From Ophiosphaerella korrae (lineage: Eukaryota; Ascomycota; Dothideomycetes; Pleosporales; Phaeosphaeriaceae): DNA of 64,000 nt. The translations under genes were made by a program, and so were the position numbers. Shown piece after piece: positions 22,802 through 33,997 of the stretch (position 1 is the stretch's first letter; every line of letters begins with the position of its first letter). The notes under the pieces were generated by a model that ran no database searches, had not been told where the DNA came from, and saw only the letters and a list, made by a program, of their open reading frames with translations. The stretch is from NCBI GenBank assembly GCA_028456385.1, contig JALNQF010000029.1:280736-344735 (forward strand). Direction: 5' to 3'.

Positions 22802-23342
22802 TTATTTTTTGTCTAGAACATTACGTGCGCCGTCTTGGACTCGCTTCGCCGCACCCTCGACGGACCCGCGGTCAAGACCAAAATGTCCTCCGTATTGATC
22901 CTGCGGACGTGTTAGAAATTGCAAGTGGGCATCGGCTAGGGATGACCAATTATCCAACATACCTGCTCAGCGCCCGATCCATTACCGCCGGCCAGAAGCC
23001 CAGCCCTTCGTTGGCCGTCGTAGCCTAGACCAAAGCTTGATGAGGTCTTCGCACTGCCGTTGGCCTTGTCTATGATACTCTGGGCGGCCTGTTGGACCCT
23101 TTGCGCATCGGTACCATGTGCGGCGGGGCTGAAGCGTGCGTTGTATCGATCCTGCTCTGCGCCATCTCCCTTTGCCAGCGTAGCTTCCCTTATTTTCTCT
23201 ACGCCTTTGTTGATGCCCTGATCAATCTGAGCAGTGCTTGTGGCGAAGTGGCTGCCATATCGGTCTTGCTCAGCGCCGGAGCCGTATTGGTAGGGTTTTG
23301 CGCCAAGACGCTCTTTTCGGTGTTGTTGCTGAATAGGCCCAT
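22802..23342 (-). pseudogene. AEQDRYGxHF-repeat protein gene with a one-base frameshift
   Basis: An ATG at 23342 starts MGLFSNNTEK, then the frame breaks. One base lost from the A-run in GAAAAGAGC would explain this, because the next frame continues cleanly to the end. That frame encodes three imperfect repeats: GSGAEQDRYGSHFA, GDGAEQDRYNARFS and GSGAEQDQYGGHFG. A 62-nt intron (22901-22962) separates the last repeat, and the protein stops at 22802. Between repeats there are helical, Ala/Lys/Gln-rich linkers. The intended protein would be ~165 residues, hydrophilic and intracellular. Function is unknown. The break could be real decay or a sequencing error in a homopolymer. Confidence 0.7.
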
Positions 23343-23744
23343 GATGCTCTGTGAATGACCATATGTCGCCGGAAGCAATTGAGGTTCTGGTTGATTAGAA
23401 TAGCATTATGTGCTGATGCAGACGTCATAAAGGAGCTTCAGCTAGCAGTTGTATGACGTAGCTGTGGCCAGTGAAAACCCATTTCTTTTGCATTCTTGTG
23501 GGTGGCCGCCGTCATGTCAGCATCATCAAACGCCTACCTGTTGCAGCTAGACGCGCTTTGAATAACAAGCGATGGGCTGGCTCCAGAGTCGAGAGCAGTC
23601 GCAATCCTGGTGGGCCTTCGCACGCGTCAAGCCCACAGTTTGGCGGACCGGGATAATAATCAGTTGACTGCGCCACAACACTGACTGGACAAAATTTACA
23701 TTGCAGTGCACTGGCTGCAGCTATGTCTTATCGCCTCTAAGGCC

Positions 23745-24725
23745 ATGGTCACAAGCAACCTCACAATGACATTCGAAAACGAGAGTATAGAACTCAACGA
23801 TGGTCGTCTCCTATCGTATGCTGTTTTTGGCCATCGTAGTCCTGTACCTCGCGCAACTATGATTTACATGCACGGTTTCCCTTCGTCGCGCTTTGAAGGC
23901 AAGCTGTGGCATTCGGCATGTGCAACACGCCAGGTTCGACTTTTGGTGCCAGATCGGCCTGGTAGTGGTCATTCCACTTTTCAACAAAACCGAAGCATCC
24001 TTGACTGGCCCGCTGACGTCCTCGCCTTAGCTGATCACCTCGGGATGGGTAGTTTCTATATCCTTGGAGTTTCAGGAGGCTCACCATATGCGTTGGCTTG
24101 CTTGAAGAACATTCCTAAGGAGCGCATACTTGGCGTAGCAGTGCTAAGTGGAGTGTATCCACTCAAGCTTGGGACCGAAGGTATGATGATGCAGAGCCGC
24201 ATCTTCTTTTGGGCAGCGCCGTGGATTACAGGCCTTACATCCTTCTTATTCGATAGTGTAATGGGCAAGGCAGCTCGCAATAAAGACCCCAAAGTCTTAG
24301 AAGACCTAATGGCCAAAGATCTCGGTAACCCACACCCCGCAGACACGAAGACTCTTCGAGATCCTGCCAATTGGCCCAACTATGTCGCTATGACTCGCGA
24401 ATCATTTGGTCAAGGTGGTAAGGGTGCAGGTTGGGAGGCGCGATTGATTGGTAGTGATTGGGGATTTGAACTTGAGCAACTCGAGACCAGAGGCTTGCTT
24501 ACACTATGGCATGGAACTGAGGATGTAAACTGCCCAATAAGCATGGCCCGGAAAGCGAAAGACTTGCTAGGCTGCGAGTTGCGCCTGAAAGAAGGAGAAG
24601 GCCATATGAGCTATGTTATCAACGATGGGTTGGAAATCCTAGATAATATATTGCAATCCGCAGAGAGGGTGAGGGGGGGGGGGCGGGGGGGTTGTGTGAT
24701 TTATGACCAAAGTTACTCGAGCTGA
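23745..24725 (+). CDS. Alpha/beta hydrolase fold protein
   Basis: The start is taken at ATG 23745 (MVTSNLTMTF); the frame extends to 23706 only through GTG. It has the oxyanion-loop motif HGFPSSR (~43-49), the nucleophile elbow GVSGGSPYA with Ser ~110, a candidate acid in HGTEDVNCP (~268) and a candidate His in GEGHMSY (~298). It belongs to the Abhydrolase_1 group, with a cap domain between ~140 and 240. Substrate is unknown. The C-terminus runs through two G-runs (24671-24690), giving a Gly/Arg string. A GTGAGG donor lies exactly there and a CTGAC branch with TAG/CAG acceptors follows, so the true end may be spliced. Cytosolic; no signal peptide. Confidence 0.85.
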   Translation: MVTSNLTMTFENESIELNDGRLLSYAVFGHRSPVPRATMIYMHGFPSSRFEGKLWHSACATRQVRLLVPDRPGSGHSTFQQNRSILDWPADVLALADHLGMGSFYILGVSGGSPYALACLKNIPKERILGVAVLSGVYPLKLGTEGMMMQSRIFFWAAPWITGLTSFLFDSVMGKAARNKDPKVLEDLMAKDLGNPHPADTKTLRDPANWPNYVAMTRESFGQGGKGAGWEARLIGSDWGFELEQLETRGLLTLWHGTEDVNCPISMARKAKDLLGCELRLKEGEGHMSYVINDGLEILDNILQSAERVRGGGRGGCVIYDQSYSS

Positions 24726-25051
24726 CTGAGTAGACTTACCTCATCAGCAATCACTTGAAAACTCCCGGTCAATCAAACAACTAGGAAAAAGATCATTTAA
24801 GAAGCAGCCAAAAGATAGACTGCCTAGAACTGTTTTTAAAGGTAGCCATCAACGCAGTTTAGCGAGCAGCTGGCACAGAAGTAATTCTCGTCATTCATGA
24901 CTTATTTGATTTCATCCCAAGGTCATGTCACGTACGCAGAGACTTTTCACGGTCGGTGATAGACAAATGATGATCAATGAAGGGGTTACACCTTGAGTCT
25001 ATTATGATATACATAGGGTCACCTATCTCGCAGCCTGAATGATTCTACCGC
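24726..25051. other. Convergent 3' flanks of hydrolase and xylanase
   Basis: 326 bp between two genes running toward each other. If the hydrolase has a final spliced exon, it would lie here. Confidence 0.4.
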
Positions 25052-26181
25052 TCATGGTAGAGAGGGCTTCTTGTCACCCTCAATGCCCTTCAAGAATCCG
25101 AAATAAGATGGCTTCCTCTCGTGGTTCTCGTCGAAAAGCAGACCAGAGCCCTCGCCCTTGAAGACACCTGGAATCCACGAGTACTTGTCTGAGATTCCCC
25201 AAGTAGTCATACCGACACACTTCTTGACCGCAAGACACGAGCCAGCCATGCGCTCCCAAGTTGCGACCTGCAGGTCAGTCTTCTCTGGGTTGGTGGGCGT
25301 GTTAAGACGAACATCAATCTCGGTATAAGCGACTTCGACGCCAAGGTCAGCAGTCGCACGGAGAGCAGCCTCGAGCGTCTTCTGATCCGGAGCAGGGCCG
25401 GGAGCAGTGGGTGTGCTTTCTGAGGTGACATGGCCTTGGTAGCCTACACCATCGATTTGTACGCCATAAGATTTGATGAGCTTGACAATTCGAGCAGCAC
25501 CTTCGGTCTTGGCGCCGTTGAATTCGAGGTTGTAATCATTGTCTAACCCACTGTCAGCATATATTCCATGGATGCGGAGTGTATATTGAGAGACTTACAG
25601 TAAAGCTTAGCCTTGTTGTCGTATTTCTTCGCAAGCCTGAATGCAATGGGCAAAAACGCCTCGCCGATAGTGTCGTAGAAAACGCTGCTGCGATAGGTTC
25701 CGTTCTCATTCAACGCCTCGTTAACAACATCCCATCGTGTGCAAGCACCCTTGTACCGTCCAGCAAGTGCCTTGATATGGTCCTCCATAACTTGAATAAG
25801 GGTGGCATTGGTGAAATTGCTGGTGGATACCCACAGAGGCAACTGCGAATGCCAGACTAGGTTGTGGCAGTGAAGCTGCAGCTTGTTCTTGCGCGCAAAC
25901 TCGACATGGCGATCGGCTTCAGCAAAGGTGAAGTTTCCGCGGGAAGGCTCGGTCGACTCCCACTTTTGGGCATTCTCAGGTGTAATGGAATTGAAGTCCT
26001 GATGAATGATTTCGGTCTCGCGAGTCTCATTGACGCGAAGGGTAAGTGCAGTGCCAATAAAGTTGCGTCCGCGCTGCTGAATAGCCTTGTAGAGGCTGTC
26101 CTCCTTCGGGTGTGGCTTTGGGGGAAGCGCAACAACTGAGCTGGCAAGCGCCAGACTGGCGACAATATTGGAGAAATGCAT
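25052..26181 (-). CDS. Secreted endo-1,4-beta-xylanase, GH10
   Basis: Two exons, 25599-26181 and 25052-25542, with a 56-nt GTAAGT...TAG intron; 357 residues. It hydrolyses internal beta-1,4 links of xylan outside the cell. Signal peptide MHFSNIVASLALASSVVA. The GH10 hallmarks are present: HCHNLVWHSQ, WDVVNEALNE with the acid/base Glu ~155, VGYQGH, and YTEIDVR with the nucleophile Glu ~269, then WGISDKYSW. Length matches a single-domain GH10 without a carbohydrate-binding module. Several NxT/NxS sites could be glycosylated. A TATA box lies 70 bp upstream. A GGCTAA, the core of XlnR-type sites, lies 20 bp upstream of the ATG, probably inside the leader and so of doubtful function. Confidence 0.96.
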
Positions 26182-26250
26182 GTTGACTTTTCGGCGTGTT
26201 GGCTAAGGATTGACTTGCCTGGACAATTTAGTAGTCACATCTATGCTCCA

Positions 26251-26258
26251 TATATACC
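26251..26258 (-). promoter_or_regulatory. TATA box of the xylanase gene
   Basis: TATATA reads on the minus strand about 70 bp upstream of the xylanase ATG, a usual distance for an inducible fungal gene. Confidence 0.5.
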
Positions 26259-29200
26259 ATCCCACGGGTAATCCATGTCTTCTAGTTTGCTTCTTCCCAT
26301 CTATCTGACCGTACAGGTGGCTCTCGCCTGCTGCTGTTTAACCGGGCCCGTGGCATGAGCATACCCACATTATTTCCAGATGTGAAAATCACCGTTGAGG
26401 TTAGACTTCTCAGCCCTGCCTCCACGGTGCCACATGCGGAGTTCTCACAAATCAGCCGGCTTGGGACCTCGGGACGGTGGGGCGACAGGCGGCGCGATTC
26501 CAAATGTCTTCTAGATGGCCTAGGCGCTGGGAGTTGGCTGCTGCGATGATTCTAGCGAGATTTGTCCCCGGATAATAACGTTGAACCATCCCTTCGTGAT
26601 ATGCAGGTCCCATACGCCCGTGCCGTATGCTTACTACTGCGAGCTGCTGACTTCAGCACAGAATACATCAGCTAAGCCAACTGGTCATTCGGAGTATAGC
26701 ACCTTTGTATGCGCTTTAGAATATTTATTATACGCAATAACTTGAACAATAGATTCACAGATCTGCATAGGTGTCCTGGTTGCTGGGACGTCTAGGTTCG
26801 TGGGCTAGGCTGATGAACATGACCCGTAACAATCAAAACCCCATGCGTTGTAATTTAATCATGTACTTCATCCCATTAGCCTTGAAATTCTCTTTTCATC
26901 ATAGACTGACGAGTAATTGTACCCACAAAAATTCGTCTACTTCAACGAATGTAATGAGCGTTGTTCTAGTCATTGTGGCGTGAACGAGCACCATTCGGCC
27001 GTGTCAATTCTTCCACGATTTGTATGACGACAGGACTATCCGTGCAGATTCCTGCCAGCCAATGCGCACAATTCTCTGAGATAGCGCGTGCTGCAATTCT
27101 AACTTTGGCGTTCTATATTAACCGTTTTCCCGGCTCCTGTAAACCAGGTTCAGGCTACGTCTCATCTTAGAGGCCGTTGCCACCCTAATAAAATGGCCAC
27201 AATACCGATACACGTGTTTTGTAAATCCTCTTAGCCAGACAGAAACAACAAATGTAATGGTTTATACATTTTTGTCAAGCAGAATGGGTTGATGGTGGTG
27301 ACGGTAGTGTTTACAGATTGTGAAATAGCCCTAGTTGCACTATATACTCAGCGAAAAATCGAATTTCTGTCTCATTACAATTTTATGTTAATTCCTGTAG
27401 AAACGTTGTTCTAAGTGCGGCCGAGTTTGATAAATACTCGAGTAGTTACTCCAGCACTGCGATGTACTGGTCCTTCTTGTCTGCCTAGGTACGTCCAGAC
27501 TCTTCATGTTCATTTGATGTCAAATATTACATGCCGTATCGTGTTCAAGACAGCTACACTAAGGTCTTGTGCCCAACTGTTCGTTCTCAGCATCAAAAGC
27601 GATTGTTATTTTCTACCTGCTTCCATTTGATGTCCTATTTGTTAATTGCTCGTGATAGATGCTTGTCTTTCTGGGCTTTAGATAAACAAACGTGCCTAGC
27701 AAGCACTTACTATGGGAACGCCTATAAGGAGATACTTAGTGATGCAGATACAAAATGAATTAGTCCAATCACCTCATCTGAAGTTCAACAGGTTATGGTC
27801 CCGGATTTCATAGCTGCACGAGGCTACTTAGCCTCCCTGTGAAGCATTCCTGAGGTTTCTGAATTTTCGACCTTGTTCGAGGCACCGGAGTAAGTCACAA
27901 GACAGTGTTTGGGGCTACCATTCACTCAAATATAATCGTGCGCAGTGTTTAGGGAATGATCCTAGAAAGGCAGAATCTGCCCTTTTCAAAGTGCATGTTT
28001 CACAGGAAACGAAGGTATCAGACGGCCTGAGAAGATCAGCACCGAATGCGAGTAATAGGCACTGTACTTCACCATACAAGACATTGGCAGCGGTGCGGAT
28101 GGCTTGAAGTAACCTATAAACCTTGCCAAACTGATACTTTCACCCAAGTATATTGAATCAATAGTCAGAATTCCTTTGTGTAAATGGAGCGGAGAGGTCT
28201 GTGGAACGTATCCCTTCACATCAAAAGAACCTTGGAAGTGGCGGACTTCCGGCTCAGACTTCACCTGCATAGAGAGAGTTATACACAAGCATTGCTTAGC
28301 TGGCTCCATACATTCTTTAGAAACCACCTCTCAGCAGTCCCGCCAAGAAACTCAATACCGGAAACAAGCATTCAATTTGAATTGACTTCAACATGCCTCG
28401 AGGCAAGTTCCCCAATATCAAGCCCCAGACCGCAACAACCCAGGCCAGAGTCACGAACCTGTTAAGCCATTTGCTCTCAAGTGGTGGACATGCTGCCAGT
28501 GCGGAAAAAAAGAACACTAAATCGAATCCATGCAATGGTAGACAGGGTTGCAAGTACCATTACTGCAAAAAATGCACCGAAAGGGATCAGCAATAGTAAA
28601 CCACAGGTCATGAATACGGCGCAGAACTATGCTCCAGAAGAATCAGCTAGGTACCAATGTGGTTTACCTTTCGGGGGTTGAGACATCGCAGATAAGAGTT
28701 TGGGTGCAGACGGGTTGTGTAAACCGATTTGCAGACTCCGATACTTGAGTCATGATCATTGTTCATTCTTTGGTGCCGGTTTTTGTTTAGGTAACTTAGC
28801 CAACGTATTTTATTTTATTTAAGATCAATGATTTGGAGATATTGATCATAATCACACAAAGTTTCCACTGCATTGTCAAAAAGCTGAAGAGAACATGGTT
28901 CGCAAATGTGACCGACCATGCAGGACTCGAAGCCCAAACAAGTAGTAGAAACAACACCTGTAACAGAACAACATTCTACACCCAAGCACCCCCCAATCGT
29001 TTCCACGCGGTTAAGTAAAAGAAACGATATCTGCCTCGTTTCTAGCTATTAATGTGTCCTTCTTTAGGTTCTAACCAAAAAATTACGGCAGTCTAGCAGT
29101 ATGTTGTTGCTAATTTCTTCACGGTGATAACACACTCAGATGTTACCCCCCTCTGTCATAGATACTGCCCTGTCCTGAAATCCGGAGCCTTTGCACAATA

Positions 29201-29627
29201 GTACATGCTAAGGTGTCTATGCTGCTAAGCTTTAAGACTTAAGCACTCAGTTTCGCGAAATCCGAGAGTTTCTCCGTACGGAAAGGGGTTAGCGTATGAT
29301 TTTAGTCCGTGTTCTTCAACTTCTAGACTGTATTCTATATACGCGTCGTTGTCCTGCTGGCTCGTGCCGCGCAGCTAGGCCATACCGCTGCACTCCCCCC
29401 TCATGCTGCAGACGCGCTGGAGAGCGACGTTGAATCTAGCTCTAAACTACTGTGCGGCCGTCGTGCTGTTCTCCGCGTGACCCGCTTCCATCACCGCTGC
29501 GCAGGGCAACCGTGCACCGGCACAGCTTCACAAGGCTGACTACCGGCGAGCAGAGCGACAAGCAGTTCTGCTTGAAGTAGGGCTGGCACACTGGATTACA
29601 AGAGGCCTGTTAACTATTTACAATATC
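26259..29627. other. Long gene-poor stretch
   Basis: No gene I can support in 3.3 kb. On the minus strand 27986-28690 contains hydrophobic, protein-like frames (for example LAWVVAVWGLILGNLP near 28420) broken by stops and frame changes, with an ATG near 28690. This could be a decayed membrane-protein gene, but no family is recognisable. The remainder is AT-rich and shows nothing. Confidence 0.4.
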
Positions 29628-30600
29628 GTGTTCGTTCATGGCCTCGGAGGCCATCCTCGAGGCACCTGGGAGGGAGCGGCGGTGCTACTAGTGGTTGTAG
29701 CAGTAGCGACGCAGTCAAGAAGCGCAGCGGACTCAAAGACTCAAAGACTTCTTCAGACGGACAGGCCGGGCTTCGGCGACGAAAACAGAACACACCCAAG
29801 GCTTCCCTAGCCCTGCATCGTCTCCGCCGACGATTTTCTGGCCCGAAGACCATCTCGCACGAGACATCCTCCTGGCCTGCGTGTGGACGTACGGATATAA
29901 CAGACGTGATGGGCGATCTCTTCCAGCCGAACAATAAGAACAGCGTGTCGCAGCATGGGCGAGACCTCTCGGTCAGGCTTGAGCGGGAAATCGGTGGTGG
30001 GGTATGCACCAGCCTGTTTATCAAATACCGAGCGAGAGAGTCTAACAGCACTGCGGAAACCGCTTGCATTTGTAGTGCACAGTCTTAGTGGTATTATTGT
30101 CAAAGATGTGATAACGTTGTACACTGTAAGGCAGTACGTGCTTCGCCAACTGCTGTAGGCTATCCGCCGATCAGAGACGGTTCGTCAGCAGACGAAGCTA
30201 ATCATCTTCCTTGGGACGCCGCACCGCGGCAGCGCGTATGCAGGCTGGGGACAGATTGCGTCAAACCTCGCTCGCATGGTTCTGCGAGGCTCGAACAAGA
30301 AGCTCCTCAGGACGCTCGAAGTCTACAGCGAAGTGCTAGACAACATCCACGAGGAGTTTAAGGCGATCGCGTTCAAGGGCACCATCAAGATCTACTCCTT
30401 CCAGGAGTCGCGGGGCATCACTGGGGTGAAAGGGCTCGACAAGAAGGTGTGTTTGTTGCAACGCTTCGTGGTGTGCGTAGCAGAAGAGTCGAACAGCAAC
30501 GCTAATAGCTGCAGGTAGTGGACGACTTCTCGTCGAAGCTCGACCTTCCGCGAGAGCATCGACGCGAACCACATGCAGATGGCTAGATCCAACAGCCGAG
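29628..30600 (+). pseudogene. Decayed SesB/SERAC-type esterase domain, as at the N-terminus of fungal NLRs
   Basis: Pieces of one alpha/beta hydrolase lie in order but in different frames: VFVHGLGGHPRGTWE (29628), FWPEDHLARDILLACVW (~29837), then after a shift GDLFQPNNKNSVSQHGRD, then VVHSLSGIIVKD with the nucleophile Ser (~30085), then LIIFLGTPHRGSAYAGW (~30205), ending in GVKGLDKK, an intron-like gap, VVDDFSSKLDLPRE and, one frame over, SIDANHMQM. This order is that of the SesB-like esterase domain that begins many fungal NB-ARC/NACHT receptors. At least three frame breaks or stops make it non-functional. No nucleotide-binding domain follows, so only the effector end survives. Confidence 0.75.
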
Positions 30601-30790
30601 ATGACCAAGGCTACCGTACGATCTCTAGGGTTTTAAAGATGTGGGGAAGTTACCAGATGTCTAGCAGTGCTTCTGAATATGTAATTATCTGCCTGAGCAT
30701 CTATGTGGACATTAGAGGGAGGGCTGAATAAAAAGACATATTGCAATTCTTCGAAAAAGCGCAAGTACTCTGCTCTCGAGTTTCAATGAC

Positions 30791-30967
30791 TGTCGCACAA
30801 GCTTGGGGGAAGCAGCGAGGACGGCGGACTTGTTGCAACTATTGCTGAAAAAGGACGCAGAAATCTCCAGCCTGCACGCTCAACTAGACGATAAGGAGCG
30901 AATGATTGCAGCACTAACGTCAGCTCGTAAGAAGAGCGAGACGGCGAATGGCAACCAAGAATTTTGA
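30791..30967 (+). pseudogene. Short coiled-coil remnant
   Basis: An open frame without its own ATG start reads LLQLLLKKDAEISSLHAQLDD and ends NGNQEF-stop. It is clearly heptad-like and coding in character, isolated between broken sequence. It may be the tail of the neighbouring SesB-like gene or of another lost gene. The surrounding 30601-30790 and 30968-31348 hold nothing else. Confidence 0.4.
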
Positions 30968-31460
30968 CAATCAGAACATGTAACGGCATGACAAGTCAGT
31001 CAGGAAACCTCATTACTTCAAAAGTCTTCGTGGATTAGATAGCTATTGTGGCTGATGCCTAGTTCCGTTAAATCAAAGACGATGTCTTCTCCATCTACAG
31101 TATGATAGTCTAGTAACTGCCGCCTAGTACTTCAGCTTTTGCTGTTCGTGTCGCTCTTTCTTCGAATCTTGGAACGGATGCGCCTTAAAATATACGAATG
31201 GTAAAAGCTACCAACACTGTACAAACATCTTGTGCATGGAGATGTCCGTGGGGCGGCTGGCGAGGCTTTAGAACGAAGCTCACAGGGATGGTCAAAATTG
31301 GTTAGCGTCCTAGCCTAGGTGGGAAATTGCCCTTTTCTGTGCACTAACATGTTGTGGATCCTAGAAGAAGGAAGGTCGAATTGTAGATCGGTCACGAAAC
31401 GCACTTGAAAACAGCGGGTTACGTTACCTGGAACTTCGGCACCCTGATTCAATTCGCATA

Positions 31461-33325
31461 TTGGAGCTTCTACCCGCGGTATCGAAAACTTCACCACTTC
31501 AAGGCAGGTTACGATTGAGCCGCATCGAAGAGCGTACCCACAATTATGAAGCATTGTCTTATGTTTGGGGTGATGTCTCTGAGACTGTCGACCTCCGTTG
31601 CGAAGGAAGAGTAATGGGCATCACACGAAACCTCGACAGTGCCCTCCGACATGTACGCTATCCAGATCGTCCACGTTATTTGTGGGTAGACGCCATCTGT
31701 ATCAACCAATCTGATACCAACGAAAGGGGACACCAAGTGAGGTTGATGAGATCCATCTACAAGACAGCTCGGCAAGTATTGGTCTGGATTGCAGAAGATC
31801 AGCCTTACCATCTCAAAGGACTCCGACGGCCTGACCTAGAGCCCGAGCTAGAAAAGACAACGAAAGCAAAACATGCCTTTGATATTCTGAGCCATATATA
31901 TGATATAATGAATCAGCAATGGGCCATTGTTATCACGGATAAGAGGGAAAAAGGGGCTCAAGATCGTATGGACTGGGAACTTGACATCAACATTGGACGC
32001 GTGAGAAAGGCTCACAACGCTTCCTATGATAACACGTGGGAGGTGGTTGAAGATTTCTTTTCCTCTCCATGGTTTGGTCGTCAGTGTAAGTGATCCTTAG
32101 GGCACACTGTGAGAGAGATATGTGCTAAGTTTTGATCTCTGCGGTAGGGATCATACAAGAAGTTGTGGTTGCGACTTCGGTAACAGTTTTATGGGGTCAT
32201 CAGAGAATTGCGTGGACCAAAGTAGGAGAGGTTTCCAACTGGCTGAAGAAGAATTATCCTCAATCTCGGCGTCACCTGATAGCTGGTGCTTACAATGCCT
32301 CACACATCTTCAGCCTTGCTATGGAAGCACGATACGCCAAGCGATTGCACCACATGTCCACTGTTGTTGCTTCGGCATGGAACTGCCAGGCCACTGATCC
32401 TCGAGACAAGATATATGCCATGTTGGGATTGCCAAATCTGGACAGCGACCCGGATCGCGGCGACCTCTTCCTGGAACCAGACTACTCATGTAGCAAGCAA
32501 CAAGTTTATACAAAATTTGCGAGAAAGGTTATTGTGAGAGAGCAAACTTTGCGGCTCTTCAACACTGTTCAACATGATGCAAAAGCCGGTATATCAACGC
32601 CTTCATGGGTACCGCAATGGGAACCACCTTGTGCAGAAACGCTAGTGCCATTTGGAATTGTAGTGAACCGCATGCCACCGCTGGCACCTTTTGAGGATCC
32701 TCTTCGTCCGTGGGATAACGAGTCACTATTTGTTCGTGGCATCACTTTAAGTACAGTAGCCGAAACCAGCAGGACTAGGTCACCTCGCACAGTAGATGTG
32801 GACGAGGAATTGGGCTGGTCAACCATCATTTGGCGTGTCGAGCAGATGTTAAATGCGCAGTCCAGGGAGCTGACACTTGGACAACTCAAAATTCTCTGCT
32901 GGACATTGACTGTGGGCCGGGGAAACGATCTATGGGGAAACCACATCAATCATTGGGACACTTTTCAAGCACTGTGGCTAGCAACTCGTAGGAATTTCTC
33001 TGCGAGGACGTGGCACTTGGTTGGCAAACGGTTTCAAGAGGACTCACATGAGTCTTATGGACTCAATGAGTATCTTGGCTCTGCTACGTACGGCCGGCGT
33101 ATTTTTGTCGCCTGCGACGGTACCATCGGTCTGGGACCTGCTGTTCTCAAACCTGGTGATATCGTCGTACTGCTTTTTGGCGGCTTTACCCCGTATATTT
33201 TGAGGCGTGTCGATGATCATTATATACTCGTCGGCGAGTGCTACGTCCATGGACAGATGGACGGAGCGGCTATTGAAGAGTGGTACGAAAGAGGCGAAGA
33301 AGCCGAGAGTTTTGTTCTGAGATGA
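31461..33325 (+). CDS. HET-domain (heterokaryon incompatibility) protein
   Basis: Two visible exons, to 32085 and from 32148 to 33325, joined by a 62-nt GTAAGT...TAG intron; ~600 residues from 31461. The HET core is complete: YEALSYVWGD, then YLWVDAICINQSD, then VRLMRSIYKTARQVLVWI. Across the splice it reads PWFGRQWIIQEVVVA, and later DPRDKIYAMLGL. HET proteins trigger cell death after fusion of unlike strains (family knowledge). Position 31461 is TTG and no in-frame ATG precedes the core, so a 5' exon is missing. One possibility is the ATG at 31349 joined through a 40-nt intron to CGGGTTACG near 31414, which keeps frame but has a weak GTCGAA donor. The C-terminus is the usual variable region. 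Confidence 0.88.
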
Positions 33326-33997
33326 ACATGGCCGGAATCGCTCTCAAAAGAGAAATTCCCGTGAGATGTCTGCTGTTACTGAACAAACCTGCAACCACGC
33401 ACACGATCGGAAGATTGGCTATGTGTAAGACCTGACGCAGTCCCGGGGACTCCGTGCAAACGCCATTAACAGATTGTCCTAAACTCATTAACTCTCTTGG
33501 GCTCACGCATCCTTCAAGCCCCAAGAAGCAAGTGGCCTCTCAAGGGAGACAGGAACCAAACTCGCCATTACTGTAACGTTCAACAAATCGCGTAACACCG
33601 ATACAACAAACTCAGACTTCGATGGCAGTAAGGAAAAATTTGGCTCGCCCAAGTCCCCAGCCTCGATCGGCCACGTTTGCCCCTTCTAATGCGCCGGTAC
33701 CATATCCCTGTGCGGAGGCAGGTTTCGGTTGTTTAATTCGCTATACCCCTATCAAGTCTTGTCTTCACGTATGTATGTTATACTCGAAAACGATTGTGGT
33801 GACATCTATTAGGCAGCCTTACCCCCTCGGTACCTGCCCGTTTTGAGAGTAAAGGCACGCTGGTCCTTGAGCCACCTTCGGTACCCAGCCACGCTACCAA
33901 TCTTCTCGCCGTAGTAGCCTAGTGGCGGATTTACGAGTGATGAAGCAGTGGGCTCAACTCGGTGGCGTTTAATACCTATGCCTACCTTCCCCGGGCC
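33326..33997. other. Convergent 3' flanks, no gene seen
   Basis: Lies between the HET gene and the Gly-rich giant, which run toward each other. No credible ORF. Confidence 0.4.

Noticed and set aside
23092..23358. Plus-strand hydrophobic ORF over the short-repeat gene
   Set aside because: It is the antisense of a well-supported coding frame with repeats and an intron; hydrophobicity is a by-product of the opposite strand.
26196..26210. GGCTAA as an XlnR site for the xylanase
   Set aside because: It lies only 20 bp before the ATG and downstream of the TATA box, so it is probably in the transcribed leader.
27986..28690. Minus-strand hydrophobic frames, possible membrane protein
   Set aside because: Protein-like in places but with stops and frame changes and no family match. 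Not strong enough to list as a gene.
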